A stretch of 64,000 nucleotides of DNA, taken from positions 1,674,001-1,738,000 of the forward strand of contig JAOWBW010000112.1 in assembly GCA_026119855.1 (NCBI GenBank). Reading direction: 5' to 3'. Both the position numbers and the translations under genes were made by a program. This DNA is from Campanula takesimana. Lineage: Eukaryota; Streptophyta; Magnoliopsida; Asterales; Campanulaceae. This document shows, one piece after another, positions 45,201 to 55,443 of this stretch. The notes below the pieces were generated by a model. That model ran no database searches. It saw only the letters and a program-made list of their open reading frames with translations, and was not told the origin of the DNA. Each line of letters starts with the position of its first letter. Within the stretch, counting starts at the first letter, position 1.

Positions 45201-45454
45201 TACTCTCTCCGTCCCAAAATGATCTTCACACCTTTTTCGACTTTACTACGTTTATCTTTGAGCAATAATTTTAGGTTGACTCAATTGTACTTATGAAAAT
45301 CAAAAATTTGTTATTGACACACCATCAACAGTGCTATCAATAACAAGTTTTAGATTTTCATCAAGATAATTAAATCAATTTAAAATCATTGCTCAAAGTT
45401 CCTTCATAGTAACGTGGAAAAAAGTGTGAAGATTATTTTGGGATGAAGGGAGTA
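45201..45454. mobile_element. Stowaway MITE with palindromic core
   Basis: TACTCTCTCCGTCCCAAAAT ... TTTTGGGATGAAGGGAGTA. The core GTTATTGACAC..ATCAATAAC folds on itself. Confidence 0.85.
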
Positions 45455-45641
45455 ATAGGTTCACTTTCAGCTTAACGAGTATGTGTATCATTTATTCATG
45501 TTCAAGATATCTCAGTATCTCCAGCATGGGGCTAGTTTGGCAATTTTTATTGTGGCACATTATATGGTTTATTTAACAATGATGATGGCAAAGACGGTTA
45601 CAATGTGACATATGTCTGTCCAACATATTCCCAATTTCTTT

Positions 45642-45822
45642 ACCGTTACTTAGAATGAACTTTGAGCAATAATTTTAGGTTGATACAATTATATTAAAGA
45701 AATTCTAAAACTTGCTATTGATAAAACATCAACAATACTATCAATAACAAGATTTAGATTTTCATTAGAATAATTAAATTAACCTAAAATTATTGCTTAA
45801 AGTTTATTCGTAATAACGACAA
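45642..45822. mobile_element. Remnant of the palindromic MITE family
   Basis: It shares TTTGAGCAATAATTTTAGGT and the core with 45201-45454, and its two halves are inverted. The CTCCCTCCGTCC termini are lost. Confidence 0.6.
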
Positions 45823-45958
45823 AAAAATTTGGGAACATCACTTTTAGACAGTGAGTATGAAGGATCTCAAAAGACAGCCCATTTTCATTTTCCTGTGATG
45901 CCTAATGCACAGACCAATATTCTGCACAAACTTCACGTAAAACAAAAGAACAGTAAGA

Positions 45959-46137
45959 TACTTCCTCCATCCCAAAATGATCTTCCCATATCACTATTCA
46001 AACTTTTTTAGGATATGAACACTTCTTCACTATTCATGTTTCGTTTATGCACTTTTAAGCCTAAATTGTTGAAATGGGAAGAACTTTTAGGGGCAATGAA
46101 AATGGCAAATGGGAAGATCATTTTGGGACGGAGGGAG
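45959..46137. mobile_element. Stowaway MITE in the 3' UTR of the HOZ-type gene
   Basis: TACTTCCTCCATCCCAAAAT ... TTTTGGGACGGAGGGAGT, about 33 bp past the stop codon at 46171. Same family as 44958-45118. Confidence 0.85.
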
Positions 46138-46170
46138 TCATTTAGGAAGTATACCTCTTTATTAGCGGGA

Positions 46171-49100
46171 CTAACTGGTTGGAGTTCTTGCAGCTTGAAG
46201 CATTTCAACAATGAGTGTCTTCACATCTCTGTGAAATCCAAAACCAGTATATTAGAATCATGATTAGCCAGTCCAGCTTGCCTTTGGGTACTACACGCAC
46301 CCCGAGTAAAAAAATACTCACTTTCTATCTTCTGCACGTCTTGGGAAAGGAATTCGAAGTTTAAAATTACTCCCTTGATAGCCAGCCTAAAATAACGGAG
46401 CATACATTATGTGGATTCAGTGAAAGGGAAATGTATAATACAGCAGAAGTGAACTCAATAGCAGATAGAAAAAGAAACCCTTCACCAGAAAGCAAGCGCA
46501 ACTAAATAATGAATTACCTTAACGTTGAAACCAAGACTGTCCAAATCTATCATGTACGCAAAGTCCACCTGAGTAAAACATAGAGTAAAAAGGTCAAAAT
46601 TTGCTTACCCCCGCCCCCTATCTATCAACAGATTCAGATGTCGAAATTAAAAACATTCATATTAAGGCACAGAAATGTGAAGCCAAGCCGAACCAGGAAA
46701 ACTTCGTGAATATAATTCAATATCAGTTGATGACAATTCAATCATATAATTGCAACATACTCCCTCCGTCCCACCCGAATTAGGATTTTGGGGTTGAGCA
46801 TGGGGATTAAGGAAAAAGTGTTAGTAGAGTAGGTGTTGTGAGTATGAAAAATAAAGTAGGAGAGAGAAAGTGGTGTAGAGAATAATTAGTGGAAAGTTGT
46901 TGTGCGTGTGAATGTGGGTCCCATTAAATAAAACAATTCCATTTTTGGGTTATCCTAATTCGAATGGGACACCCAAAATGGAAATTTGTCCTAATTCGAG
47001 TGGAACGGAGGGAGTACTCCCTCCGTCCCAGCTCACTTGAGACCTCCCCAAATTAGCCAACTTTTAATAATTTTATATTGAATCTACCCCACCACTCATT
47101 CTCTCTCTTCATTTTACACCACTCAATTTATTCAACCAACACTACTATTTACCCCACTCATTATTTCTCTTCATTTTCTACCACACATTTTTCTTATTTT
47201 ATTTTGTTTCCTTAGTTATTGTGCCCACTAATATAGGTTTCAAGTGAGGTGGGACGGAGGGAGTATTTATCTTTTGTGAATTTGATGGCATATCAATTTG
47301 TAATTGGGTCCATCTTTTTTACCTTCCTAGGATATACTCCCTCCGTTCCACAACAATTGTCGCATTTGATTTGTCGACGTTTTTAAGGAATGTGCTTTAC
47401 TTGTTTACACATTGCTTGTATAATGGTAAAATATCACTACAACATTTTCCGTATTTAGAAATACAACATTTATTCCGGGACACACCAAAAAGGAAAGTAT
47501 GACATTTATTACGGGACGGAGGGAGTAGTACAAGTAACTTTTGCAGCCCCAGTAGTAATAGCACACAAGTGTTCAGAGGAGAGATTTGACTATTATGATT
47601 CTCCTTTTATTATTAGATAGAGTCACTTTGAGACTTAAAAGCAGTTAGATTTTAATTCTACTCATAAAGCCACATGTAGATGTAGAAAGAGTCAAATACC
47701 GGGACTGATGTTGAGTGCTGCACTATGAGCTTTGTATCTTCAGAATGATCTTTATTCATGTGAGACTGGTGAATGACACGTAACAAGTTGTTAGTAGAGT
47801 TTAAAACTAAAAAACAATCTGAGCTAACAAAGCAAAAAAGAAACACAAAAACATTAAGAGGAGTACCGTTACAGGCTTAGAAAACTGATAAATTGGATCC
47901 ACCTTTGCTGCTCCAAACTCCTCTTTGGTAAACTCTGAAAGTAGTATTAAGAACAAATACAAATTATAAAAATTAAGAAATCCATAGCAATAACAGTACA
48001 ATCATAATAAGTCTATTTGGAGAAAGTAACTTAACATTCACAGGTAATCCTCAAAGCTGAAACTGTAAGAGCATCACATATAAGCAGCACTAGCTCTTGT
48101 ACTACCTGTAGCTAATTAAAGTGGGTTTGGTTTCTATGCGGTCCGTCCCATTCTCAAGGACATCATGAATGACTATCCCACCATTACATTAGAGAACAAG
48201 ATAAGCACTTTGTTAAGAGAGAGCTCTTGTTTTTCTTCTTGTTTATTTTATTTTATTTTGTCCCTCTGTTGTGTCACTTGTGTGCAGGGAATTGTGTGTT
48301 TGTGGGGTGGGTGGGTGGGGGGGGGGGGGGGGGAGATGAAGATTGACGATACAAACCTCCTGATCCCAACAATGCAGTAGCAACCCCTGAGACAAATCGT
48401 ACAGTTCTTGGTTCAATGCGCATAAATTGGAAATCACCAAAGTCAACCTACATAATAGTTTCGGTTCAGTATACTTTACTACCTTAAGGAAAATTCAAAA
48501 AGTATCAAGCCATAACAGAGTTGCTGATAAGAAAATATAGATGCGAGCACATTTACCCAGAATGCATCAGGATGCCTGGCCAAGTATGCAGTGCGAATAG
48601 CATCTCTATCACTGTCAGGAACCTGTATCATTGATCATTTTGTCAAGTAATTCGAGTGAACAAAATGAACCAACCATCACAATGAAGTCAAAGGTAAAAG
48701 ATAAGCAAACGAGAATCAGATGGAATCTAGTAAAAGAACAAAGAGAAAAAAGAAAGATAAAAGTCATGGAAAGAAATGGGGCTTACAGAAACAGCATCAC
48801 CATGGACAGTTATAACTAAATCTGTTCTATCTTCTGGATCTTTAGCTACAAGCAGTGAGCATCTAGGATTAGCCGAGAGGTCCTGCAAATAGCAGACAGG
48901 GTCAAATATTTACCGAACTTACAAAATCAGCATATTTTAAAATAAATCGATAAATAAGTAATCACCTCGACGAGCATTAAGAAAAGAACTTAAAATAATA
49001 CATTCATAAAGATGGAAATTTTGCCACGATTTCCCAAATGAAAAAAGAAAAAGGAAGGAACTTCATTCCTGGGTATTATATAAAGATATAATTTGCAGAT

Positions 49101-49425
49101 GGAGCAAACCTTGGTATGAACTGCCAAGCTGCTGACTGCTAATATTGGAGATCCATAGGCGTCAGATGCAAAGTCAACCATTGATCCTGATGGATAACCT
49201 TCATACTTCTGCAAGCAAAGGGAGTTGCAGCTGTTATGCAATGAACAATTTTTTGAAGTGATGAAGTGAAATATCTAAAGTGTATGTTTAAGCTTCGTTT
49301 TCAGGTAAAATAACTTTCTGACCTGTTTCAAGAAATGAAGATTGTAAATTTATGTTATGCTAAATACTTGAATGTAAGCGTAAATATGATTGCCACTATT
49401 CGTTAGAAAAACTATAACACGCAAG

Positions 49426-49459
<34 letters not shown>

Positions 49460-52400
49460 ACACAATTCATCAATGGGATAGATAGATTATAGGTGGACTA
49501 TTGACTAAAGTTTGTTTGTTCAAGTAGCTGGTAGTGAATCTTCAATAGCAATAAACCAAAAGCCTTCAGTAGAGAAATTTAATGGAAAAAGAACCTGCGA
49601 GAAAGTAGACAGGACTCCACGTATGCTATGAGTAAGGACTGTTTTGACTTCCTCAATAGGAGAGAGCCTAGCAGCCTTTTCCTACATCACCAAACAAAAA
49701 GAGGTACAAATGCACAACAATTTCTTCAATGTTATTGATACATAGAATAATCAATAATGCAAGTACAACCACTACATAAAATACAAGAAGGAAATCCAGT
49801 AAACCTGATGAGCTTTAATCAGTTGAAAGACGTCTACGTCACCACTCGCGTCTCCAGCTGATACATTCTGGTGGGAACAAGAAAACAAACATCACTAACC
49901 TCCCATTTCTTGAACCTTGTTGGAACATGGAAAGTATAATATTTTGTGTATATACTTATTTGATTATATTGATTCTGTGAATCACTTGATTCTAGGGTAG
50001 AATAGTGGAGATTGATTTATCTATTTTAGGTAGATATTTTTGGGTTGTTATATATACTGTAATGTTGTACCGCAAACATTATTCATTCTTGAATGAAGAA
50101 AATATTCTCAGACTTTCTTTGCTTTTACATGGTACCAGAGCTGGAAACAGCAGAAACAGCTATGGCCAAAAATGATCCCATCAACCAGTTATCTCCCTTC
50201 TGATAACCCAGGAGCAGTCCTGACTTCGTGTGTCCTAAACGAGTCAAATTATGATTTGTGGGAGAAGGCTATGAAGAATGCTTTAAGGGCAAAGAACAAA
50301 CTTGGTTTTGTGGATGGAACCGTGGTGAAGCCGGCGGCTGGGACGCAGGAGGCATCCCTCTGGCCACCTGTCCATTCAATGTTAGTTTCATGGATTTTTA
50401 ATTCCATTGATAAATCCATGCAAACCAGCATCACCTATATGGACACAGCTAAAGAAGTCTGGGATGAATTAAAGGAACGTTTCAACGTTGGAAACGCTCC
50501 AAGGATCTATCAACTGAAAAGTGACATTGGTTCGTTAAGACAGCATGGTATGTCAGTCTTGGCGTACTATACGAAACTCAAGGGCTCGTGGGATGAACTT
50601 CAAAGTTACTCTGCGGTACCAAGTTGCAATTGTGGTTCTGCGCAAGCATTCTGCAAGGAGAGGGAGGAAGAAAAGGTCTTCCAGTTCTTGATTGGCCTTG
50701 ATGATGCAGTTTTCCGAACTATTCGTTCCCAAATTCTTGGGATGGATCCACAACCCACCATGAGCAAGGCTTATGCAATGGTCAGCAAAGAAGAGCGGCA
50801 CAGAGAGGTTGCTAGAAGTCAAGAGGATAAGTCCCAGCAAGTGGCATTTGCAATGCAAGCTGGAGGAAAAGGCAAAGGTATCTTCACAGGTGATCGGAAG
50901 AATCCAACCAAACAACAAACTTGTTCTCACTGTCAAAGAACAGGTCATGATGTGACAGCTTGTTTCGAGATAATTGGGTATCCAAGTTGGCACCCTGGAT
51001 CGAAACGTGGATCTTCAAAGAATCTAAACAAAGGAGTAGGACAGGGACAATCATCAAGGAAAGGAAACGAAGGACAAACTGCAGCTCATGTTTCGCTGAA
51101 CCACTCTTCAGAAGAACATGAACGAGATGCAGCAGCTACACTATCTGCAGACCAGATTCAGCACCTACTGTCATTACTGGAGACACAAAATCCCAATCAC
51201 AATAAGCTCTCTGGTAAGAAAGCTTTCGCTGCTCATGTACAAGATTGGATATTAGATAGTGGTGCGTCAAACCACATGAAAGGTCAACTAAACCTAATGA
51301 TTAATGTCAAAGACATTGCTTCTGTACCAGTGAGATTACCAAATGGCATGAAAGCCTTGGCGACGAAGGCGGGAAGAGTTTCTGTGACACAGGATGTGAA
51401 TTTGGAGAATGTTCTCTATGTTCCAGATTTGACATGCAATTTGATTTCTATAAATCAATTAACTAGAGAGCTTAATTGTTGCATAACTTTTACTAATCAA
51501 CAATGTTTGATACAGGACCATACCGGGAAGAACCTGATTGGAGCGGGTGAGATGCGGGGAGGGGTCTATTTCCTCAAACCAAAGATAGTACATGCAGCAA
51601 TGAAGGTGGATCTGTTTTCTAAAATTCCTAGTAACAATAAGAACTTTTTTAGTGATGTTTGTTTACGAGCAAAACAGACTCGGGCTCCTTTCCCGATTAG
51701 TAAAAATCACTCTATTCATGCTTTTGATCTTATTCATTGTGATATATGGGGGCCATACCGAGTTGCTTCATCTGTGGATGCACATTATTTCCTAACCATT
51801 GTCGATGATTTTAGTAGAGGAGTTTGGACTTACTTGATGAAAGAAAAAAGTGAAAGTTCAAGATGCTTAATGAGTTTTCATGCCATGATTAAGAATTAAT
51901 TTGGACATAGCGTGAAAAAATTAGGAGTGATAACGGATTGGAATTTTTTTCTGGATCTGTGGTAAGTTTTTGTGAAAAGAATGGAATTTTGCGTGACATG
52001 TCCCTCATTGATACACATCAACAAAATGGTCGTGTGGAAAGAAAACATAGGCACATATTAGAGGTGGCTTGTGCCTTACGGTTTCAAGCTAATCTACCAA
52101 TAAGTTTTTGGGGGGAATGTGTGATGACAGCAACATATCTCATTAATAGAACACCTACCACTAGACTTTCTGGAAAATCTCCATATGAGCTTTTATTTGG
52201 AGAACATCCCCCATTAAAACACATTCGGGTTTTTGGGTGCTTGTGTTATGTACACAATAATCCTAGGCAAAAAGATAAGTTTGGTCCTCGAAGTAGGAAG
52301 TGTCTGTTTGTAGGATACCCGCATGGTAGAAAAGGTTGGAGAGTTTATGATGTAGAAAAAGAAGTATTCTTTGATTCACGTGATGTTGTGTTCTATGAGG

Positions 52401-55239
52401 ATGTCTTTCCATTCATGAATCAAATTCAAGAAACAAAACCACAGGAGTCTAATAGACATTTAAATGTACTGCCTTGGGTCGATGAGTCGGAATCACATAT
52501 TGATCAGGTTGAAAATGAGTGTCAAGCAGACTCAACAACGGAGGTTGTTCATGAGGAGGGACGGCCTCGCAGAAATATCAAAGCACCAGCCAGATTAGAA
52601 GACTATGTCTTATATTCTGCTACTGTTGAGCAACCGAGAAAGTGCAATAAGGCTGCAAGTAAAGAGCCTGAACAGTCCAGCAAGGCTGAAATAGACCCTC
52701 CCCACACTCGTTCGCTGCCTGAGGGAACTTCAGGTGCACCATATCAACTTGCTAATTATATAAGTTATGCAAAGTTCTCTTGTTCCCATCGATGTTTTTT
52801 ATCTGCCATAACATCTGGTGTAGAGCCAAAGAATTATTTGGAAAGCTGTTCAGGATCCCAGATGGCGTGAAGCCATGCGAAAAGAGATTGATGCTCTCGA
52901 GGCTAATAAGACTTGGTCCATTGAAGACTTGCCCAGCGGCAAACGACCCATTGACTGCAAATGGGTTTATAAAGTAATGCATAAGGCTGATGGCTCGGTC
53001 GAAAGATACAAGGCACGCCTCGTCGCGAAACGATTCACTCAAGTGGAGGGACTCGATTTTCATGAAACATTTGCACCGGTAGCCAAATTGGTTAGTGTAC
53101 GTGTTTTTCTAGCAGTCGCAGTGGCGAAAGGATGGTCCCTCTCCATCAAATGGACGTCAACAACGCCTTCTTACATGGCGACCTTGCGGAGGAGGTATAC
53201 ATGAAATTACCCCCTGGCTTTACTCCCAAGAAAACCAATCAAGTTTGTAAACTTCAAAAATCCATATATGGTCTCCGCCAAGCGTCAAGGAACTGGTTTG
53301 CAAAGCTAGCTTCCTCATTACGCGATTATGGATTTGTCCAGTCTTATGCAGAGTACTCACTATTTACCTACAAGAAAGGTACAGTGTCTATGTCCTTAAT
53401 TGTATATGTTGATGATCTCATTCTTGCGGGTAATTGCATGGAGACTTGTTTGAATTTCAAACATTATTTGAACAAGTGTTTTAAAATAAAAGATTTGGGT
53501 TCTTTGAAGTACTTTCTGGGGATTGAGGTAGCTCAATCGGCACAAGGACTCTCTTTATGCCAACGGAAGTACGTGTTGGATATCTTAGCAGAATGTGGGA
53601 TGCTTGATGCCAAACCTGTGGATTTTCCAATGGAGCAGAATCACAAATTGGGGCTCATTGATGGAGCCAAAGTGAAAGATGCTGCCATGTATCGACGACT
53701 TGTGGGTCGCCTCATCTACCTCACCATTACAAGACCTGAAATCAGTTATGCAGTGCATGTTCTCTCACAATTCGCCCATGATCCTCGACAAGAGCACTTA
53801 GATGCAGCATATCGAGTTCTACGGTATCTCAAACGCAACCCTGGTCAGGGCATTTTGCTGCGATCTGACTCTGACCTTCGGCTCTATGCTTTTTGTGATT
53901 CAGACTGGGCAAGTTGCCCTCTTACACGACGCTCAGTGACAGGCTATTTTGTGACTCTTGGGAAGTCTCCCGTCTCATAGAAAACAAAGAAGCAGGTAGT
54001 GGTTTCGAGGTCTTCTGCAGAAGCAGAATATCGAGCCATGGCTACTACAGCTAGTGAACTTACATGGCTGAAGGAATTTTTGAAGTCGATGGGGGTTGTG
54101 CAAGATACTCCGATGATCATTTTCTGCGACAATCAAGCTGCCATTCATATTGCCTCAAATCCCGTGTTTCATGAGCGCACAAAACATATAGAAATAGACT
54201 GTCACTATGTACGCGATAAGATTCAAGACGGTTCTATTGTGACAGCTCATCTTCGAACTAACGAGCAATTGGCAGATATCTTCACGAAGGCACTTGGTCG
54301 ACAACAATTTCAATATCTTCTTGGCAAGTTGGGCGTTCTGGATCTTCACGCGCCAATTTGAGGAGGGGTGTTGGAACATGGAAAGTATAATATTTTGTGT
54401 ATATACTTATTTGATTATATTGATTCTGTGAATCACTTGATTCTGTAATGTTGTACCGCAAACATTATTCATTCTTGAATGAAGAAAATATTCTCAGACT
54501 TTCTTTGATTTTACAAACCTCAGTCCAACCGATAAATCATCGATTGTGCAATCGCAAAACTCAATGAAATTCGACAAGCAAAATTCCACCAGAAACAAAA
54601 GGGTGGACTCAAATTACCTTCTTTTCAACAAAACTGTATTGAAATAAGGCATCACGCAACAATAAAACTAAGAGCACAAACAATGATCACACAATTAAAT
54701 CAAAGGAGTAAACCCTATAACATTCGTTTAGCTAATAAACCCAAAAAGGAAATTGTTCGAACAATTCATCACAACAAAACAGTAAACTAAACGACATAGT
54801 TTATTGCTCAAAGGGTAGACTCAATTACTACGATTATAAATAAATTCAAATGCAATAACATGGAAAGAGAAGGAGAAAAACAACGATCAGACAAATCAAT
54901 CAAAGGGGTATTCCGTAATCGTAGTACCCACGATTTTAAAATTGAAATAATTCAAGAAACGAAAAAGGGAAAAGGCAAATGGGTACCTACCTGGGTGGGT
55001 GTCTGAGTGGAGGAAGCCATGGCGAGAACAGAAGAACGGTGGGAGATTGAAGAAGAAGAGGAGGAGGAGGAGTGAGAAAAGGGTGTAGAATTGATACAAC
55101 AACTATTATGGAATCGGCCATTTTGAGTGGTAATTTTATTAAAGAAATTATTATAAAAATGGAGGCGTGAAAATGGAGAAGAAATGGAGGTGCGTAGCTT
55201 GCAAGGAGCCATTCCTAATGGTGTCGTTGCCGCCATCAT
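46171..55239 (-). CDS. HOZ: Chloroplast HugZ-like protein: FMN-binding split barrel plus DUF2470, 12 exons
   Basis: Coding exons in order: 54991-55239, 49805-49867, 49595-49681, 49110-49208, 48787-48882, 48557-48622, 48357-48447, 47867-47934, 47700-47765, 46518-46568, 46322-46386, 46171-46228. All introns are GT..AG. The sum is 1059 bp (352 residues plus TAG) with no internal stop. Residues 1 to ~73 are Ser-rich and basic (a plastid transit peptide), followed by MASSTQTPTQ. Residues ~105-260 are a pyridoxamine-oxidase-like split barrel (KYEGYPSGSMVDFASDAYGS, HPDAFWVDFGDFQFMRIEP). Residues ~270-345 are DUF2470 with SHMNKDHSEDTK. This is the layout of bacterial HugZ haem-utilisation proteins and of Arabidopsis At3g03890 (HOZ), from memory. 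Related plant proteins act on haem or bind glutamyl-tRNA reductase; the exact activity is not shown. Intron 1 is 5.1 kb because it holds Copia-4; intron 9 holds three MITEs. Confidence 0.9.
46758..47016. mobile_element. Stowaway MITE in intron 9, first of a tandem pair
   Basis: TACTCCCTCCGTCCCACCCG ... GAACGGAGGGAGTA; shares its right TA with the next element. Confidence 0.9.
47015..47265. mobile_element. Stowaway MITE in intron 9, second of a tandem pair
   Basis: TACTCCCTCCGTCCCAGCTC ... GTGGGACGGAGGGAGTA. An inverted relative of the 57216-57501 element. Confidence 0.9.
47335..47527. mobile_element. Stowaway MITE in intron 9, third copy
   Basis: TACTCCCTCCGTTCCACAAC ... TACGGGACGGAGGGAGTA, 193 bp, a different family from its two neighbours. 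Confidence 0.9.
48304..48333 (+). repeat. G-run with quadruplex pattern in intron 7 of the HOZ-type gene
   Basis: GGGG-T-GGG-T-GGG-T followed by about 17 G. On the plus (template) strand, so the pre-mRNA would carry the C-rich version. Confidence 0.8.
49918..50129 (+). repeat. Copia-4 5' LTR
   Basis: 212 bp, TG...CA. It retains the 65-bp stretch (about 49995-50059) missing from the 3' copy; this stretch includes a TTATATATA box. Confidence 0.9.
50162..51899 (+). pseudogene. Copia-4 gag, protease and start of integrase
   Basis: The natural start is probably ATG 50162 (MAKNDPINQLSPF), followed by a frameshift near 50200 into the long frame that otherwise opens at 50172. Then gag (NESNYDLWEKAMKNAL, VWDELKERFNVGNAPRIYQL), a knuckle-like CSHCQRTGHDVTACFEIIGYP region, protease WILDSGASNHMKGQ, and the integrase start (HAFDLIHCDIWGPYR, YFLTIVDDFSRGVWTY). 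It ends at TAA 51897-51899 with a shift of phase. Confidence 0.9.
51938..52870 (+). pseudogene. Copia-4 integrase end and spacer
   Basis: HQQNGRVERKHRHILEVA (with the catalytic Glu), FWGECVMTATYLINRTPT, then the integrase tail KCLFVGYPHGRKGWRVYD and a polar spacer up to reverse transcriptase. It leaves phase near 52860 (..NYLESCSGSQMA). Confidence 0.9.
52875..54361 (+). pseudogene. Copia-4 reverse transcriptase and ribonuclease H
   Basis: 52875-53204 has MRKEIDALEANKTWSIED, CKWVYKVMHKADGSVERYKA, then a shift near 53135 to 53132-53980: QMDVNNAFLHGDLAEEVYM, KLQKSIYGLRQASRNW, LIVYVDDLILAGN (the YVDD active site is intact), then ribonuclease H. A TAG at 53978-53980 stands where the family has Trp (SPVS-W-KTKKQ). 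The rest (SRSSAEAEYRAMATTASEL, TKHIEIDCHYVRD, LADIFTKALGRQQF) ends at 54361 next to the purine tract. Confidence 0.9.
54369..54515 (+). repeat. Copia-4 3' LTR, 65-bp deletion
   Basis: 147 bp; relative to the 5' LTR it lacks 65 bp after ..TTGATTCT. The lost segment also ends in CT, so a 2-base microhomology could have guided the deletion. Confidence 0.9.
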
Positions 55240-55338
55240 CTCCAAAAATTGCTCACCCACTCAATCCCACAAACTCTATTCTTATGGGCAGGCTATAGAC
55301 TTTTATTTTTTTATTTATTTTTTGGACTTTTCCTAGTC
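55240..55338 (-). promoter_or_regulatory. Proximal promoter of the HOZ-type gene
   Basis: On the minus strand an ATAAATAAA string (about 55305-55318) lies 65-80 bp before the ATG at 55239. The leader is short, and a trinucleotide repeat begins right behind it. Confidence 0.45.
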
Positions 55339-55384
55339 ATAATAATAATAATAATAATAATATAATAATAATAATAATAATATA

Positions 55385-55424
<40 letters not shown>

Positions 55425-55443
55425 TAATAATAATAATAATAAT
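55339..55443. repeat. (TAA)n microsatellite upstream of the HOZ-type gene
   Basis: About 105 bp of AAT/TAA units with a few TAATATAAT interruptions, 100-200 bp upstream of the start codon. Likely variable in length between individuals. Confidence 0.9.

Larger units (their letters stand above)
49918..54515 (+). mobile_element. Copia-4: recent Copia insertion in intron 1 of the HOZ-type gene
   Basis: LTRs at 49918-50129 (212 bp) and 54369-54515 (147 bp) both start TGTTGGAACATGG and end TTTTACA. The exact duplication AACCT flanks the element (49913-49917, 54516-54520). TGGTACCAGAGCT (50130-50142) is the primer site and TTGAGGAGGGG (54358-54368) the purine tract. It is antisense to the gene. Apart from a 65-bp deletion in the right LTR, the LTRs differ at one base by eye, so the insertion is recent. 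All Copia domains are present but in four frames with two stops. The gag opening (DNPGAVLTS..LNESNYDLW..AKNKLGFVDGT) suggests the Ale/Retrofit clade. Confidence 0.95.

Noticed and set aside
49430..49458. Poly-A run as a retroposon (SINE/LINE) tail
   Set aside because: No target duplication or RNA-derived body next to it; it lies within an intron of the HOZ-type gene.
55240..55260. Upstream GTG start for the HOZ-type gene
   Set aside because: Plant nuclear genes use ATG; the first ATG is at 55239, followed by a plausible transit peptide.
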